From the NCBI GenBank assembly GCA_001464165.1, contig LNEX01000554.1:1-19776 (forward strand): a stretch of 19,776 nt of DNA, written 5' to 3'. The first letter of the stretch is position 1; each line of letters begins with the position of its first letter. The notes under the pieces are model-generated. The model worked only from the letters and a program-made list of their open reading frames with translations. It ran no database searches and was not told where the DNA came from. The position numbers and the translations under genes were made by a program. Shown piece by piece: positions 1-8,869 of the stretch. The DNA is from a bacterium Ga0077546 (GTDB lineage Bacteria; Cyanobacteriota; Vampirovibrionia; Obscuribacterales; Obscuribacteraceae).

Positions 1-2
1 CC

Positions 3-680
3 GGTTTTTCAGTGGGAGAGCTTTATGCCGACTTCCAGTGCGAAGTGCGCTTGCGCGGTAAGTCACCCTCTTCATCATCATCTTCTTCTCTCAGAGCCGT
101 CAACCCAGTTGATCTCTATGATGAGAGTCTTTACCGATGGCACTTGCTAAAAGTGGTGCCTTTCTTCAATGCCGACCAGGCTTCTATGAGTTGGTTAGTT
201 ATTGCCACTGACGTCAATGACCAACGCCGTGTCACTGAAGCACTACTCGCCAGCGAAGAACAGCTGCGCATCATAGCCGACGCTATGCCACAGATTGTCT
301 GGACGGCAAACAGCAGCGGCATAATTGATTTTTGGAATTATCGCTGGTTTGAATATACAGGTTTGACTGTGCAACAGAGCCTACACGGTGGTTGGCGACT
401 CTTGATTCATACCGAAGATCTTGAAGCTTACGATCAAAAATGGAAAGAGGCTGTGGGCAGTGCTGAGCCTTTTGAAGTGCGTTTTCGCTTGAAGCGAGCC
501 CTGGGCTTAAAATTGCGGCGGAAAGGCCCGCTTGGCAAGCCTGAGGCAGCCACTATAAAAGAAGGAAGACGTGATTATCTCTGGCACCTTTGTCGCGCCG
601 TGCCTGTCAAAGACGCTCAGGGTGACGTTGTGCGCTGGTTTGGCACCTGGACCGAAATTGACGAACATAAAGCTGAGTAA
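3..680 (+). CDS. tandem PAS-domain sensor protein, 5' end missing
   Basis: The reading frame is open to the window edge, so the gene starts upstream; the GTG at 12 is only the first internal start-like codon. Numbering from that GTG, residues 1-75 are the C-terminal half of one PAS fold (strand F-Q-C-E-V-R-L-R, then L-Y-R-W-H-L, ending V-I-A-T-D-V-N-D). Residues 80-222 are a second, complete PAS of the PAS_3 type (I-A-D-A-M-P-Q-I-V-W-T-A, then Y-L-W-H-L-C-R-A-V-P-V, ending F-G-T-W-T-E-I-D-E). Such domains bind small ligands or mediate signalling contacts. No histidine kinase or GGDEF domain follows: the frame ends a few residues after the second PAS, so any output domain would have to lie upstream or in another protein. 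A seven-Ser run (20-26) sits in a loop of the first PAS. PAS identity is firm; the role is unknown. Confidence 0.8.
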   Translation, partial: GFSVGELYADFQCEVRLRGKSPSSSSSSSLRAVNPVDLYDESLYRWHLLKVVPFFNADQASMSWLVIATDVNDQRRVTEALLASEEQLRIIADAMPQIVWTANSSGIIDFWNYRWFEYTGLTVQQSLHGGWRLLIHTEDLEAYDQKWKEAVGSAEPFEVRFRLKRALGLKLRRKGPLGKPEAATIKEGRRDYLWHLCRAVPVKDAQGDVVRWFGTWTEIDEHKAE

Positions 681-776
681 CTAGTACTGTTACGAAAATC
701 CAAAGAGACTGGGTTGGCTCTAATTGAGCAGCTAGACTTCTTTTGTCTGCAGGTACCCTAGGCAAAAGAAATAGTT

Positions 777-2105
777 ATGACATCTTTAGTACGGCCCGAA
801 GCAAAGATCCTTCGCACTTTTCGCGTGCGAGTCATGGACAAACCAGGCTATCTGGGCATGATTGCCACTCGACTTGGTGAGCTTGGTGCCAATATTGGCG
901 AAATTCATATCGTTGCTCAAGGCCCAGATTTTCTTGTGCGTGACATTACACTGTATCTCGATGACGAGCAGCATTTGAACGCTGTGGTAGAAGGCTTTAA
1001 AACCCTTTCTAATGCCAGTCTAGAAGGGGTAATCGACCCGGTTGAGCAAGCCCACGAAGGCGGCAAAATTGGCATCAAGAGCAAGGCGCCACTAACAAGC
1101 ATTGCCGAGATGGGTAAGATCTATACCCCTGGTGTGGCCCAGATTTGTAAACTGATTCAAAAAGATATTTCTACCAGCCGCACCTATACCTGCATTGGTA
1201 ATTCTGTGGCAGTTGTCACTAATGGCACCGCTGTACTTGGTTTGGGGAACATTGGCGCGGTTGCCGGTATGCCTGTCATGGAAGGCAAATCGGTCTTATA
1301 CGAGCAATTGGTTGGTATCAGTGCCATTCCTATATTGATGGATAACACCGATGTAGAAAGTGTAGTGGCCACTGTCAAAGCTATTGCCCCTACATTTGGT
1401 GCTATACACTTAGAAGACATTGCTGCTCCTGAATGTTTTGAAATTGAGAGGCGCTTACAAGAAGAGCTGAGTATTCCTGTTTTGCATGATGACCAGCATG
1501 CCACCGCCGTAGTTGTACTGGCTGCCCTGATGACTATTACACAACGCAATGGTGTCGATTTGACTGCCAGTAAAGTCGGGATCATCGGTTTAGGTGCAGC
1601 CGGATCGGGAATCGCTCAACTGTTGCTATGTTATGGCGTTAAGCAAGTACTTGGTACTGATATTCGCGAGAATGCCATGAACAGGCTAGCTAGCTTAGGT
1701 GGTATACCTGTGCCACTGGCACAAATCATGAGTGACTGTGATGTGGTTGTTGCCACCACAGGCAAGCCTGGTTTAATTACCCCTGAAATGGTGCGCCCTG
1801 GTCAAGTTATTCTTGCTCTTTCTAACCCCGACCCTGAAATTAAGCCTGAAGAAGCGATGAAGCGTGGTGCACTGTTTGCTGCCGATGGTCGCACCATCAA
1901 TAACGCTCTATCTTTCCCGGGCCTGTTTAGAGGCGCCCTGCGTGCCCATGCTACTCATTTTACTGATGAAATGAAGTTGGCAGCCGCTCATGCGATTTGC
2001 GGCCAGACTAAGATGGACAATATCGTACCCAGTATTCTTGATCGCGAAGTGCACGAAAGCGTCTCTAATGCGGTTGCTAAAGCGGTGTATTTGAGTCAAA
2101 ATTAG
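777..2105 (+). CDS. ACT-domain malic enzyme (malate oxidative decarboxylation)
   Basis: Predicted cytosolic enzyme converting malate to pyruvate and CO2 with reduction of NAD(P). Residues 11-85 form an ACT domain (F-R-V-R-V-M-D-K-P-G-Y-L), typical of allosteric amino-acid or metabolite sensing. The malic N-domain follows, with catalytic Tyr116 in Y-T-P-G-V-A, general-base Lys171 in M-E-G-K-S-V-L, and metal ligands Glu213/Asp214 (L-E-D-I) and Asp238/239 (H-D-D-Q-H). The Rossmann NAD loop is G271-L-G-A-A-G276, and the family motif S-N-P-D-P-E is present. At 442 residues it fits short bacterial malic enzymes with an added ACT domain. The usual D-D-Q-H-G-T reads D-D-Q-H-A-T here, a mild change. 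No strong ribosome binding site precedes the ATG. It lies 96 bp after the PAS gene and 62 bp before a kinase gene on the same strand. Cofactor preference (NAD or NADP) cannot be decided from sequence alone. Confidence 0.93.
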   Translation: MTSLVRPEAKILRTFRVRVMDKPGYLGMIATRLGELGANIGEIHIVAQGPDFLVRDITLYLDDEQHLNAVVEGFKTLSNASLEGVIDPVEQAHEGGKIGIKSKAPLTSIAEMGKIYTPGVAQICKLIQKDISTSRTYTCIGNSVAVVTNGTAVLGLGNIGAVAGMPVMEGKSVLYEQLVGISAIPILMDNTDVESVVATVKAIAPTFGAIHLEDIAAPECFEIERRLQEELSIPVLHDDQHATAVVVLAALMTITQRNGVDLTASKVGIIGLGAAGSGIAQLLLCYGVKQVLGTDIRENAMNRLASLGGIPVPLAQIMSDCDVVVATTGKPGLITPEMVRPGQVILALSNPDPEIKPEEAMKRGALFAADGRTINNALSFPGLFRGALRAHATHFTDEMKLAAAHAICGQTKMDNIVPSILDREVHESVSNAVAKAVYLSQN

Positions 2106-2167
2106 TCAAAGCATAGATTAAGCTAGGATTGGCTGGTCTGCTTCTACTTCAGGGCCAGGGCTAGTGA

Positions 2168-4309
<2,142 letters not shown>

Positions 4310-4516
4310 GGGTACTCTATAACTATGAGCTGGCAATTCGGGAAATTTTCTCGATACACATAAATACACGCTTGAAATTTTTTCAGTAATAGAGCCTGTC
4401 AACCGGGTAGGTACTGAAGTATGTTCTTAAGGCTGAGGCCATTGAGGCAAACTTTTCTTGCTTTTCTTCTACAGGTTTTGTCCTGTGTTAGCTCGACTCT
4501 GAGGTGAGTAGTAATT

Positions 4517-5212
4517 ATGAAAGAACTACCAGCACAGAGAATATTATTTAGGGCTGTGCTTGCTCTTGTGCTCACTTGTCTTTCGGACAACCAGACCGCG
4601 TTGGCTCAAGTCGATGATTCAGATGCGAAGCAGACAAATGCACTCCTAAGAAGGGCTTATTTTCAAATGCTGAGAGGAGAGTTTCAACAAGCAGTAGCCA
4701 ATCATAAATTAGCGGTCATAGCCGATCGTGACAGCGTAGATGCGCGGCGACATCTTGGGTATTCATTACTGAAGCTAGGCAATTACAAGGAAGCACTAGA
4801 GCAGCTTCATTTCTTAGTGGCAATGGCTGAGCCCACAACATTTGATATGTGCCTCTACGGGGAGGCTTGTTTGCAGTCTGGCCAATTTAGCCTTGCTGAA
4901 AGTTGGTTTGGTGAGGCTTTGAAGTGCAATTCAGAACTGGTCAATGCCAGAATTGGCTTAGCGAAGGCAGTTGCCGCAAGTAAGAATAAGGGCGCAACAG
5001 TTGACGGAGAAAAGAAAACCATAGTCGATGAAGTTCGTTTAGATTCTGCCAGCGAGCAGGCCGTCAGTACCGTATCTGCAAGCGCTGCTTCAACCGGCCC
5101 TCAGAGTCAGCCACTTCTCAGTATTTCAGTGATTCCCGTAAAGAGTAAGCAGCTCGGTAATAATCAAACCCATAATGCATGGGACTGTTATAGAGGTTTG
5201 CAGAGCAAGTGA
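4517..5212 (+). CDS. secreted TPR-repeat protein
   Basis: A 231-residue protein with an N-terminal signal peptide: Lys and Arg residues, hydrophobic core around 11-22, and likely cleavage after A-L-A-Q near residue 31. Residues about 38-155 make three tetratricopeptide-like helix pairs (A-Y-F-Q-M-L-R-G-E-F-Q-Q-A; L-G-Y-S-L-L-K-L-G-N-Y-K-E-A-L; G-E-A-C-L-Q-S-G-Q-F-S-L-A). A Ser/Ala-rich low-complexity tail follows. TPRs are protein-interaction scaffolds; the partner is unknown. The start is supported by a G-A-G-G-T-G-A-G Shine-Dalgarno at 4501-4508, eight bases before the ATG. It sits between kinase 1 and the pseudopilin genes and ends just before a strong hairpin at 5244, so it may be its own transcription unit or the tail of the kinase unit. 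A helper of the kinases or of pilus assembly is only a guess. Confidence 0.8.
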   Translation: MKELPAQRILFRAVLALVLTCLSDNQTALAQVDDSDAKQTNALLRRAYFQMLRGEFQQAVANHKLAVIADRDSVDARRHLGYSLLKLGNYKEALEQLHFLVAMAEPTTFDMCLYGEACLQSGQFSLAESWFGEALKCNSELVNARIGLAKAVAASKNKGATVDGEKKTIVDEVRLDSASEQAVSTVSASAASTGPQSQPLLSISVIPVKSKQLGNNQTHNAWDCYRGLQSK

Positions 5213-5243
5213 TGTCTTTGCTATCAAATAGTTAAGAATTTTC

Positions 5244-5282
5244 AAGCCTGTTGAGCTTGGCGCAACCAGCTCAATAGGCTTT
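5244..5282 (+). terminator. long stem-loop, probable terminator after the TPR gene
   Basis: The arm beginning A-A-G-C-C-T-G-T-T-G-A-G-C-T pairs with A-G-C-T-C-A-A-T-A-G-G-C-T-T across a short C-G-C-A-A loop, giving about 15 base pairs with one G/A mismatch and a bulged T. Only three T follow, so termination may be inefficient or partly structural. It separates the TPR gene from the pseudopilin genes. Confidence 0.65.
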
Positions 5283-5325
5283 CTGCTAACATCGCTAAGG
5301 GGTCTTGGCAACTTCTTGGGTTATT

Positions 5326-5364
5326 GAAGGACCATTGAGGGATTGTCCTTCTTCACTATATAAG
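5326..5364 (+). promoter_or_regulatory. candidate promoter with overlapping inverted repeat, upstream of pseudopilin operon
   Basis: A sigma-70-like pair is visible: TTGAGG (5335-5340) and either TATATA (5357-5362, spacing 16) or TATAAG (5359-5364, spacing 18). A perfect 7-bp inverted repeat, GAAGGAC (5326-5332) and GTCCTTC (5345-5351), flanks the -35 box with a 12-nt gap and could be an operator or a leader hairpin. Position, between a terminator and the first pilin gene, fits a new transcription unit. No experimental support. Confidence 0.45.
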
Positions 5365-5366
5365 TT

Positions 5367-5380
5367 TATGCGAAAGCATA
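5367..5380 (+). other. GNRA-type hairpin in the pseudopilin mRNA leader
   Basis: TATGC and GCATA pair perfectly around a GAAA loop, a very stable tetraloop class in RNA, 37 bases before the TadE1 start codon. If transcription starts just downstream of the -10 candidates, this hairpin would be at or very near the 5' end of the mRNA, where it could protect it from decay. Confidence 0.4.
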
Positions 5381-5417
5381 CTCCTGCGTACATCAGTACA
5401 GCCACAGGATATTTTTT

Positions 5418-5967
5418 ATGCCGAAAATTAAGCGTTCGGCCTCGGTAGAGGCCGTGCAACTATGCGCGCCCAACTTTCAAAAGAAGAGGGCCTTGCGGTT
5501 GCGCACCAGTCATGGTGCCTCGATCGTCGAGGCTGTGAGTGCTATGGCTCTTCTGTTGCCGATTCTCTTGCTGATGATTCTGGTAGCAACAACTTTCTTA
5601 TGTAGCCAGACAAGCGGCTCGAGAGATAGCTTATGCGTATGGCAGACAGGGCCTAACAACGATGAATCAGGGCGGCACAAATTCTGGTGCCGCTAACGTT
5701 TCTGATGCCAACTACCAGCAAATACTGAACCGAATTTCTGTTCCTAGTGTGATCAATCGTAATTCCAGTACCCAGTTTCGTGTTTACTTCAGTGTACCCA
5801 ACTCACCTAGTCTGACGAAGAGTTATGTCACTGCTGTGGCGACGTATAGGTCTGGTACAAATCTCCCGGTCTATCCTTGGAACCCTTTACAGGCAGGTTT
5901 CTTGGGCTTTGATGGCAGCGGCTTCGTCGTCAATTCTTCCTGCTCCTGGCCTATTCCGCATTCATAA
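5418..5967 (+). pseudogene. TadE-like minor pseudopilin 1, frameshifted
   Basis: Two overlapping frames make one TadE-like protein. The first (from ATG 5418, with AGGA seven bases upstream) gives a basic N-terminus, S-I-V-E-A-V and a hydrophobic helix (M-A-L-L-L-P-I-L-L-L-M-I-L-V-A), which is the TadE signature of a short leader and a Glu near the start of the helix. It then reads nonsense to 5696. A frame shifted by +1, open from 5587, continues naturally as V-A-R-Q-A-A-R-E-I-A-Y-A-Y-G-R-Q-G and on to the stop at 5967. The lesion therefore lies around 5590-5625 and is one extra base or a loss of 3n+2. The rejoined product is about 182 residues, close to the 179 of the next gene. TadE proteins are minor subunits for Flp/Tad pilus assembly at the membrane. 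It may be a real pseudogene or a sequence error. Confidence 0.72.
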
Positions 5968-6001
5968 CCAATAGAACCAGCTGTTATTTTGTCAACATTT
6001 T

Positions 6002-6010
6002 AGGAGGTGA
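6002..6010 (+). promoter_or_regulatory. near-perfect Shine-Dalgarno for GTG-started TadE2
   Basis: AGGAGGTGA is the full anti-16S complement, placed five bases before the GTG at 6016. It fixes the start of the second TadE-like gene and predicts strong translation, unlike the weak sites of most genes here. Confidence 0.85.
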
Positions 6011-6015
6011 ACTAA

Positions 6016-6555
6016 GTGATAAGAGCGAGAAGAACAAGAGATTTGCGGCAAAATAGCGGTGCTCAGATATCTGAATTTGCTGTAGCCATAGTGCTTGTAA
6101 TTCCAATCTTTATGGTAATTAGTTACGTCGCCTACGAAGTTGCTATGTACATGTACTTGAAGACAGGGGTGGATGCGGCAGCCCGAACGCAGGCGCGTTG
6201 GTTGGCAATCAACTTCAATTATCTCGCGCGTCAAAATGGAAACAGTGCAACAAACTATGCTAATTGGAAGAACAATAGGGTGCGAGTGGCAAACTGTGTA
6301 ACTACCGATGATCAGTTTACGAACGGTACAATCGATGCTTCTGGTAACTTTGTCGCCACGCCACCACCAGTGTCATCCGTGACTGGCTGTTACTCTAGCG
6401 TAAGCGGCGCGGGCGTGGTGGCGGTGAGAGTTGTCTATCCTGGAACAAGTGGGCTGCCCGAATGGCCCAATCCATCTTTGCAGTTATTTGGTGCGCGCCT
6501 GGCTCCCAATAATTACACTGTCGCCGGTGTCTATTGTGCAGATATTGAACCTTAA
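6016..6555 (+). CDS. TadE-like minor pseudopilin 2
   Basis: A 179-residue protein with a basic N-terminus (R-A-R-R-T-R), then S-G-A-Q-I-S-E-F-A-V-A-I-V-L-V and a long hydrophobic helix (about 25-50), followed by D-A-A-A-R-T-Q-A-R-W-L-A. This is the TadE pattern: a Glu at the start of the helix and a small-residue region after it. The rest is an exported domain with two Cys pairs (near 94 and 120) and a C-terminal Cys, which could form disulfides. TadE proteins are processed by a prepilin peptidase and help assemble Flp pili. It starts with GTG behind a near-perfect Shine-Dalgarno, 48 bp after TadE1 and 14 bp before the TadG-like gene, so the three are surely co-transcribed. No secretion ATPase, secretin or major Flp pilin is in this window, so the core machinery must lie elsewhere. 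Confidence 0.78.
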   Translation: MIRARRTRDLRQNSGAQISEFAVAIVLVIPIFMVISYVAYEVAMYMYLKTGVDAAARTQARWLAINFNYLARQNGNSATNYANWKNNRVRVANCVTTDDQFTNGTIDASGNFVATPPPVSSVTGCYSSVSGAGVVAVRVVYPGTSGLPEWPNPSLQLFGARLAPNNYTVAGVYCADIEP

Positions 6556-6569
6556 ATAAGTAGGTAATC

Positions 6570-7644
6570 ATGAAATTTGTGAATACTCGAAAACAGCGTC
6601 AAATCTTGTTTCGCCGAAAAAGTGGCGTCATCGGTTCAGTTTTATTATTGCTCGGCATTTTGATTGTATTGTTGTTTGCAACCATCGCAGTTGACATAGC
6701 GCATTTCGTATCGGCGGGTAGCGAGATGCAGTCAGTGGTTGATGCTGCCGCGTTGATGGGCGCCTATGATCTGCAATGGAATTCGACTCCGGCGAACCTG
6801 TCGCAGGCGACTATCGACGCCAATTACATGGTTCAGCATAGTTCTACAGATGTTTACAATGCGAGCTCAAACCCAATACCGTTGAGTAGCGTACAGGTCA
6901 GCTATTCCTCCCTTAATGGTGGCACTAACAACGCTATAACGGTGACAATGAGTCCGGCGATAGCCTTTCTTTTTGCCCCACTAATCGGCAATAGTAGTCA
7001 ATTTGTCAACGTGTCGGCTACGGCTGAACGCTTGCCCGTAGTATCGGCTCCGTCACCTCCGTGGTTCCTCGAAACCGCTGGCCAGATCGGGCCAGATTCT
7101 CCACCACCTCTTCCTTCTCCAGCGCCAGCACCGCCAACTACCTTCCCTTCTAATGCCTATCTGACCTTTGCCGATAGCAGCCAGCCTGGGGCCGGATTGG
7201 CACCACCTATCTTGCCCACCTACTGGGTCGACATGGGTCTGAGTAATTTGTCAACGGCGCAAACCAATCCAGTTGGCGTACAGAAGGTAATTCAGTGTAT
7301 GGGGCGATGTGTCACCGGTACAAGCTGTGACACGTCTAACCCGGTAGTCATTGGTGGTTCAATTATCAACGCCAATCATGGTTCGTATAATTCAAATGTC
7401 TCAAACCCTCGTGGTAACTCTGATTTGTGGTCGAGTGGAGCAACAACGGTCCTTCCTGTAACTACCAATGGCAATGTCGTCGGTATTTACATTGTCAAAT
7501 TGACACGGTCAAGGTGTGTTTGGCCAGTTCGGAATTCAATTTACCGGTTCTGCTGATAGTATCGCGGGAGTGACAGTGGCCGATCCGACCCAAGGGGCCG
7601 TCTATAACAATGTCGGTGCTACTGTTGCCACCTTAGTGAAGTAG
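6570..7644 (+). CDS. TadG-like pilus assembly protein, 3' end frameshifted
   Basis: The N-terminus is typical of TadG/TadE-G-like proteins: basic residues, a 20-residue hydrophobic helix (about 20-42) ending V-D-I-A-H-F-V-S-A, then Q-S-V-V-D-A-A-A-L-M-G-A-Y-D-L. It continues as an exported beta-rich domain with a Pro-rich stretch (about residues 170-190) and a Cys pair (C-M-G-R-C). The main frame ends at 7556 after an implausible tail. A +1 frame gives a sensible continuation, H-G-Q-G-V-F-G-Q-F-G-I-Q-F-T-G, running to a stop at 7644, four bases before the next gene. The frameshift therefore lies near 7495-7504 and hides about 46 C-terminal residues. The full product would be about 357 residues. 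TadG anchors or assembles Tad pili at the envelope. Whether the shift is real or an error cannot be told here. Confidence 0.75.
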
Positions 7645-7648
7645 TTGC

Positions 7649-8788
7649 ATGCTTGAACTCGTGCCTCATTCTAAATATGTTCAGATTTTACATTCTAGGC
7701 TGCCGAGTCTTGCCATCAAGATTGTTGCTGTTGCGTTTATTTCGATCTGCAACTCTGGGTTCTGTATTGCGTCGGCAGGCAGTGTCGAGACTAGAACAAT
7801 AAGTTTTCCGGCGAGTGGCTTGGGAAGATACTTTGTAGATAGAGCCGACTCAGCTTTTATGTCGCAATGGCCAGCCCGCGACTTTGGCATGGTGGCCAAA
7901 GGCAAAGTAGTTGTACCGAAGTCAGCGGTGATTAGCCTTGAGACGGCCTCTGCATCAGGTAATTATCTTCCTTGCTTGGCTAACCTTAAAGACAATGACC
8001 TCCAGGCTTTAGATGTTTCCGGAGCCATTGTTACCCACAAGAATCTTCAGTATATTCTGCGACTTAAGCAGCTGCAAAGTCTGGTTTTGATTGGCACTGC
8101 TGTTGATGATCGCGATCTTGAAAGTGTCGTGGCTGACTTGCCCAATCTCAAAGAACTAGATATCGGTTATACCATCGCAACAGACCGCTCTCTAAAGGCT
8201 ATCGGTAAGCTACAGAGACTTTCCCGTTTGCATCTGCGCAAATGTAAAATGAGTGCAGCCGGACTCAGCTATCTAGCGCACTTGCGGTCGCTGTCGTTTA
8301 TCGACCTGTCTCAGTCAGCCATCACTGACGATGCAGTTGCCGCTATTGGTAAAACTCCGTCTTTGATGACTCTAAATTTGGCCAATACTAATGTTAGTGA
8401 CAAGGGGCTTAAGTCGCTTTTGCTCATGTCTTCGCTCAAGCGTCTAGATTTATCAAAGACGAACGTGAGTGACTCAACCCTGCAAGTTATCCTTAGCCGT
8501 ATGACGGCTATTGAAGAACTTAATTTGAGCGATACCAAAGTTGGTGATGCTGGAATTAGATACCTGAGAAATCTTAAGCATTTGAAGAAACTTTGGCTGC
8601 GTGGACTACCAAATGTTACTGATGATGCCATAGCTGATCTGCTTGAACATCAGCAGTTAATGGATCTAGAAATTCAAAAGACAAATATTACTGAGCAGGG
8701 AGTGAGTCGCTTGGCCGCCGCTCTGGCGAACGCAGAAGTACACTCAAAGCCCCCATGTAGTTGCCAGAAACGACAAAGAGTAAATTGA
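7649..8788 (+). CDS. exported leucine-rich-repeat protein
   Basis: A 379-residue protein with a hydrophobic segment at about 21-43 serving as signal peptide or N-terminal anchor (likely cleavage near C-I-A-S-A-G). Residues 49-125 share a module with both kinases (F-P-x-S, then G-K-V-V-V-P, then L-K-D-N-D-L-Q-A-L-D-V-S-G). Residues 115-365 hold about ten LRRs of roughly 24 residues, with repeated T-x-V-x-D-x-G-L endings (T-N-V-S-D-K-G-L; T-K-V-G-D-A-G-I; T-N-I-T-E-Q-G-V). This LRR style is common in Planctomycetes and Obscuribacterales and serves protein binding. The tail holds a C-S-C motif. The ATG is four bases after the true end of the TadG-like gene, so it is the last gene of the pseudopilin unit, which is unusual company for an LRR protein. 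The function is unknown; it may be a kinase ligand, a decoy, or a pilus-associated adhesin. Confidence 0.85.
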   Translation: MLELVPHSKYVQILHSRLPSLAIKIVAVAFISICNSGFCIASAGSVETRTISFPASGLGRYFVDRADSAFMSQWPARDFGMVAKGKVVVPKSAVISLETASASGNYLPCLANLKDNDLQALDVSGAIVTHKNLQYILRLKQLQSLVLIGTAVDDRDLESVVADLPNLKELDIGYTIATDRSLKAIGKLQRLSRLHLRKCKMSAAGLSYLAHLRSLSFIDLSQSAITDDAVAAIGKTPSLMTLNLANTNVSDKGLKSLLLMSSLKRLDLSKTNVSDSTLQVILSRMTAIEELNLSDTKVGDAGIRYLRNLKHLKKLWLRGLPNVTDDAIADLLEHQQLMDLEIQKTNITEQGVSRLAAALANAEVHSKPPCSCQKRQRVN

Positions 8789-8837
8789 CTTTGCCATGTT
8801 GAATAGTAGCCTTTGAACTACTTTCGACTTCTGCCGG

Positions 8838-8846
8838 TGCTAGAAT
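8838..8846 (+). promoter_or_regulatory. candidate extended -10 element before kinase 2
   Basis: TGC-TAGAAT matches an extended -10 (TGn + TAnAAT-like), 23 bases before the TTG start at 8870. A TTGAAC at 8813 is too distant (22 bp) to be a good -35. This may give kinase 2 its own promoter in the 81-bp gap after the LRR gene. Confidence 0.35.
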
Positions 8847-8869
8847 TAAGATTTGTCGAGGCAGACTAA

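Noticed and set aside
1184..1585. 133-codon open frame on the - strand
   Set aside because: It lies wholly inside the malic enzyme gene, has no recognisable domain and is low-complexity in the manner of antisense frames.
4471..4486. Possible hairpin ACAGG/CCTGT before the TPR gene
   Set aside because: Only five base pairs with no T-run or conserved context; expected by chance in a 207-bp gap.
5662..5967. Stand-alone small gene starting at ATG 5662
   Set aside because: The frame is open upstream to 5587 and reads as the natural continuation of TadE1, so it is the 3' part of a frameshifted gene.
8311..8631. 106-codon open frame on the - strand
   Set aside because: Antisense to the repeats of the LRR gene, so its apparent regularity is inherited from the LRR codons.
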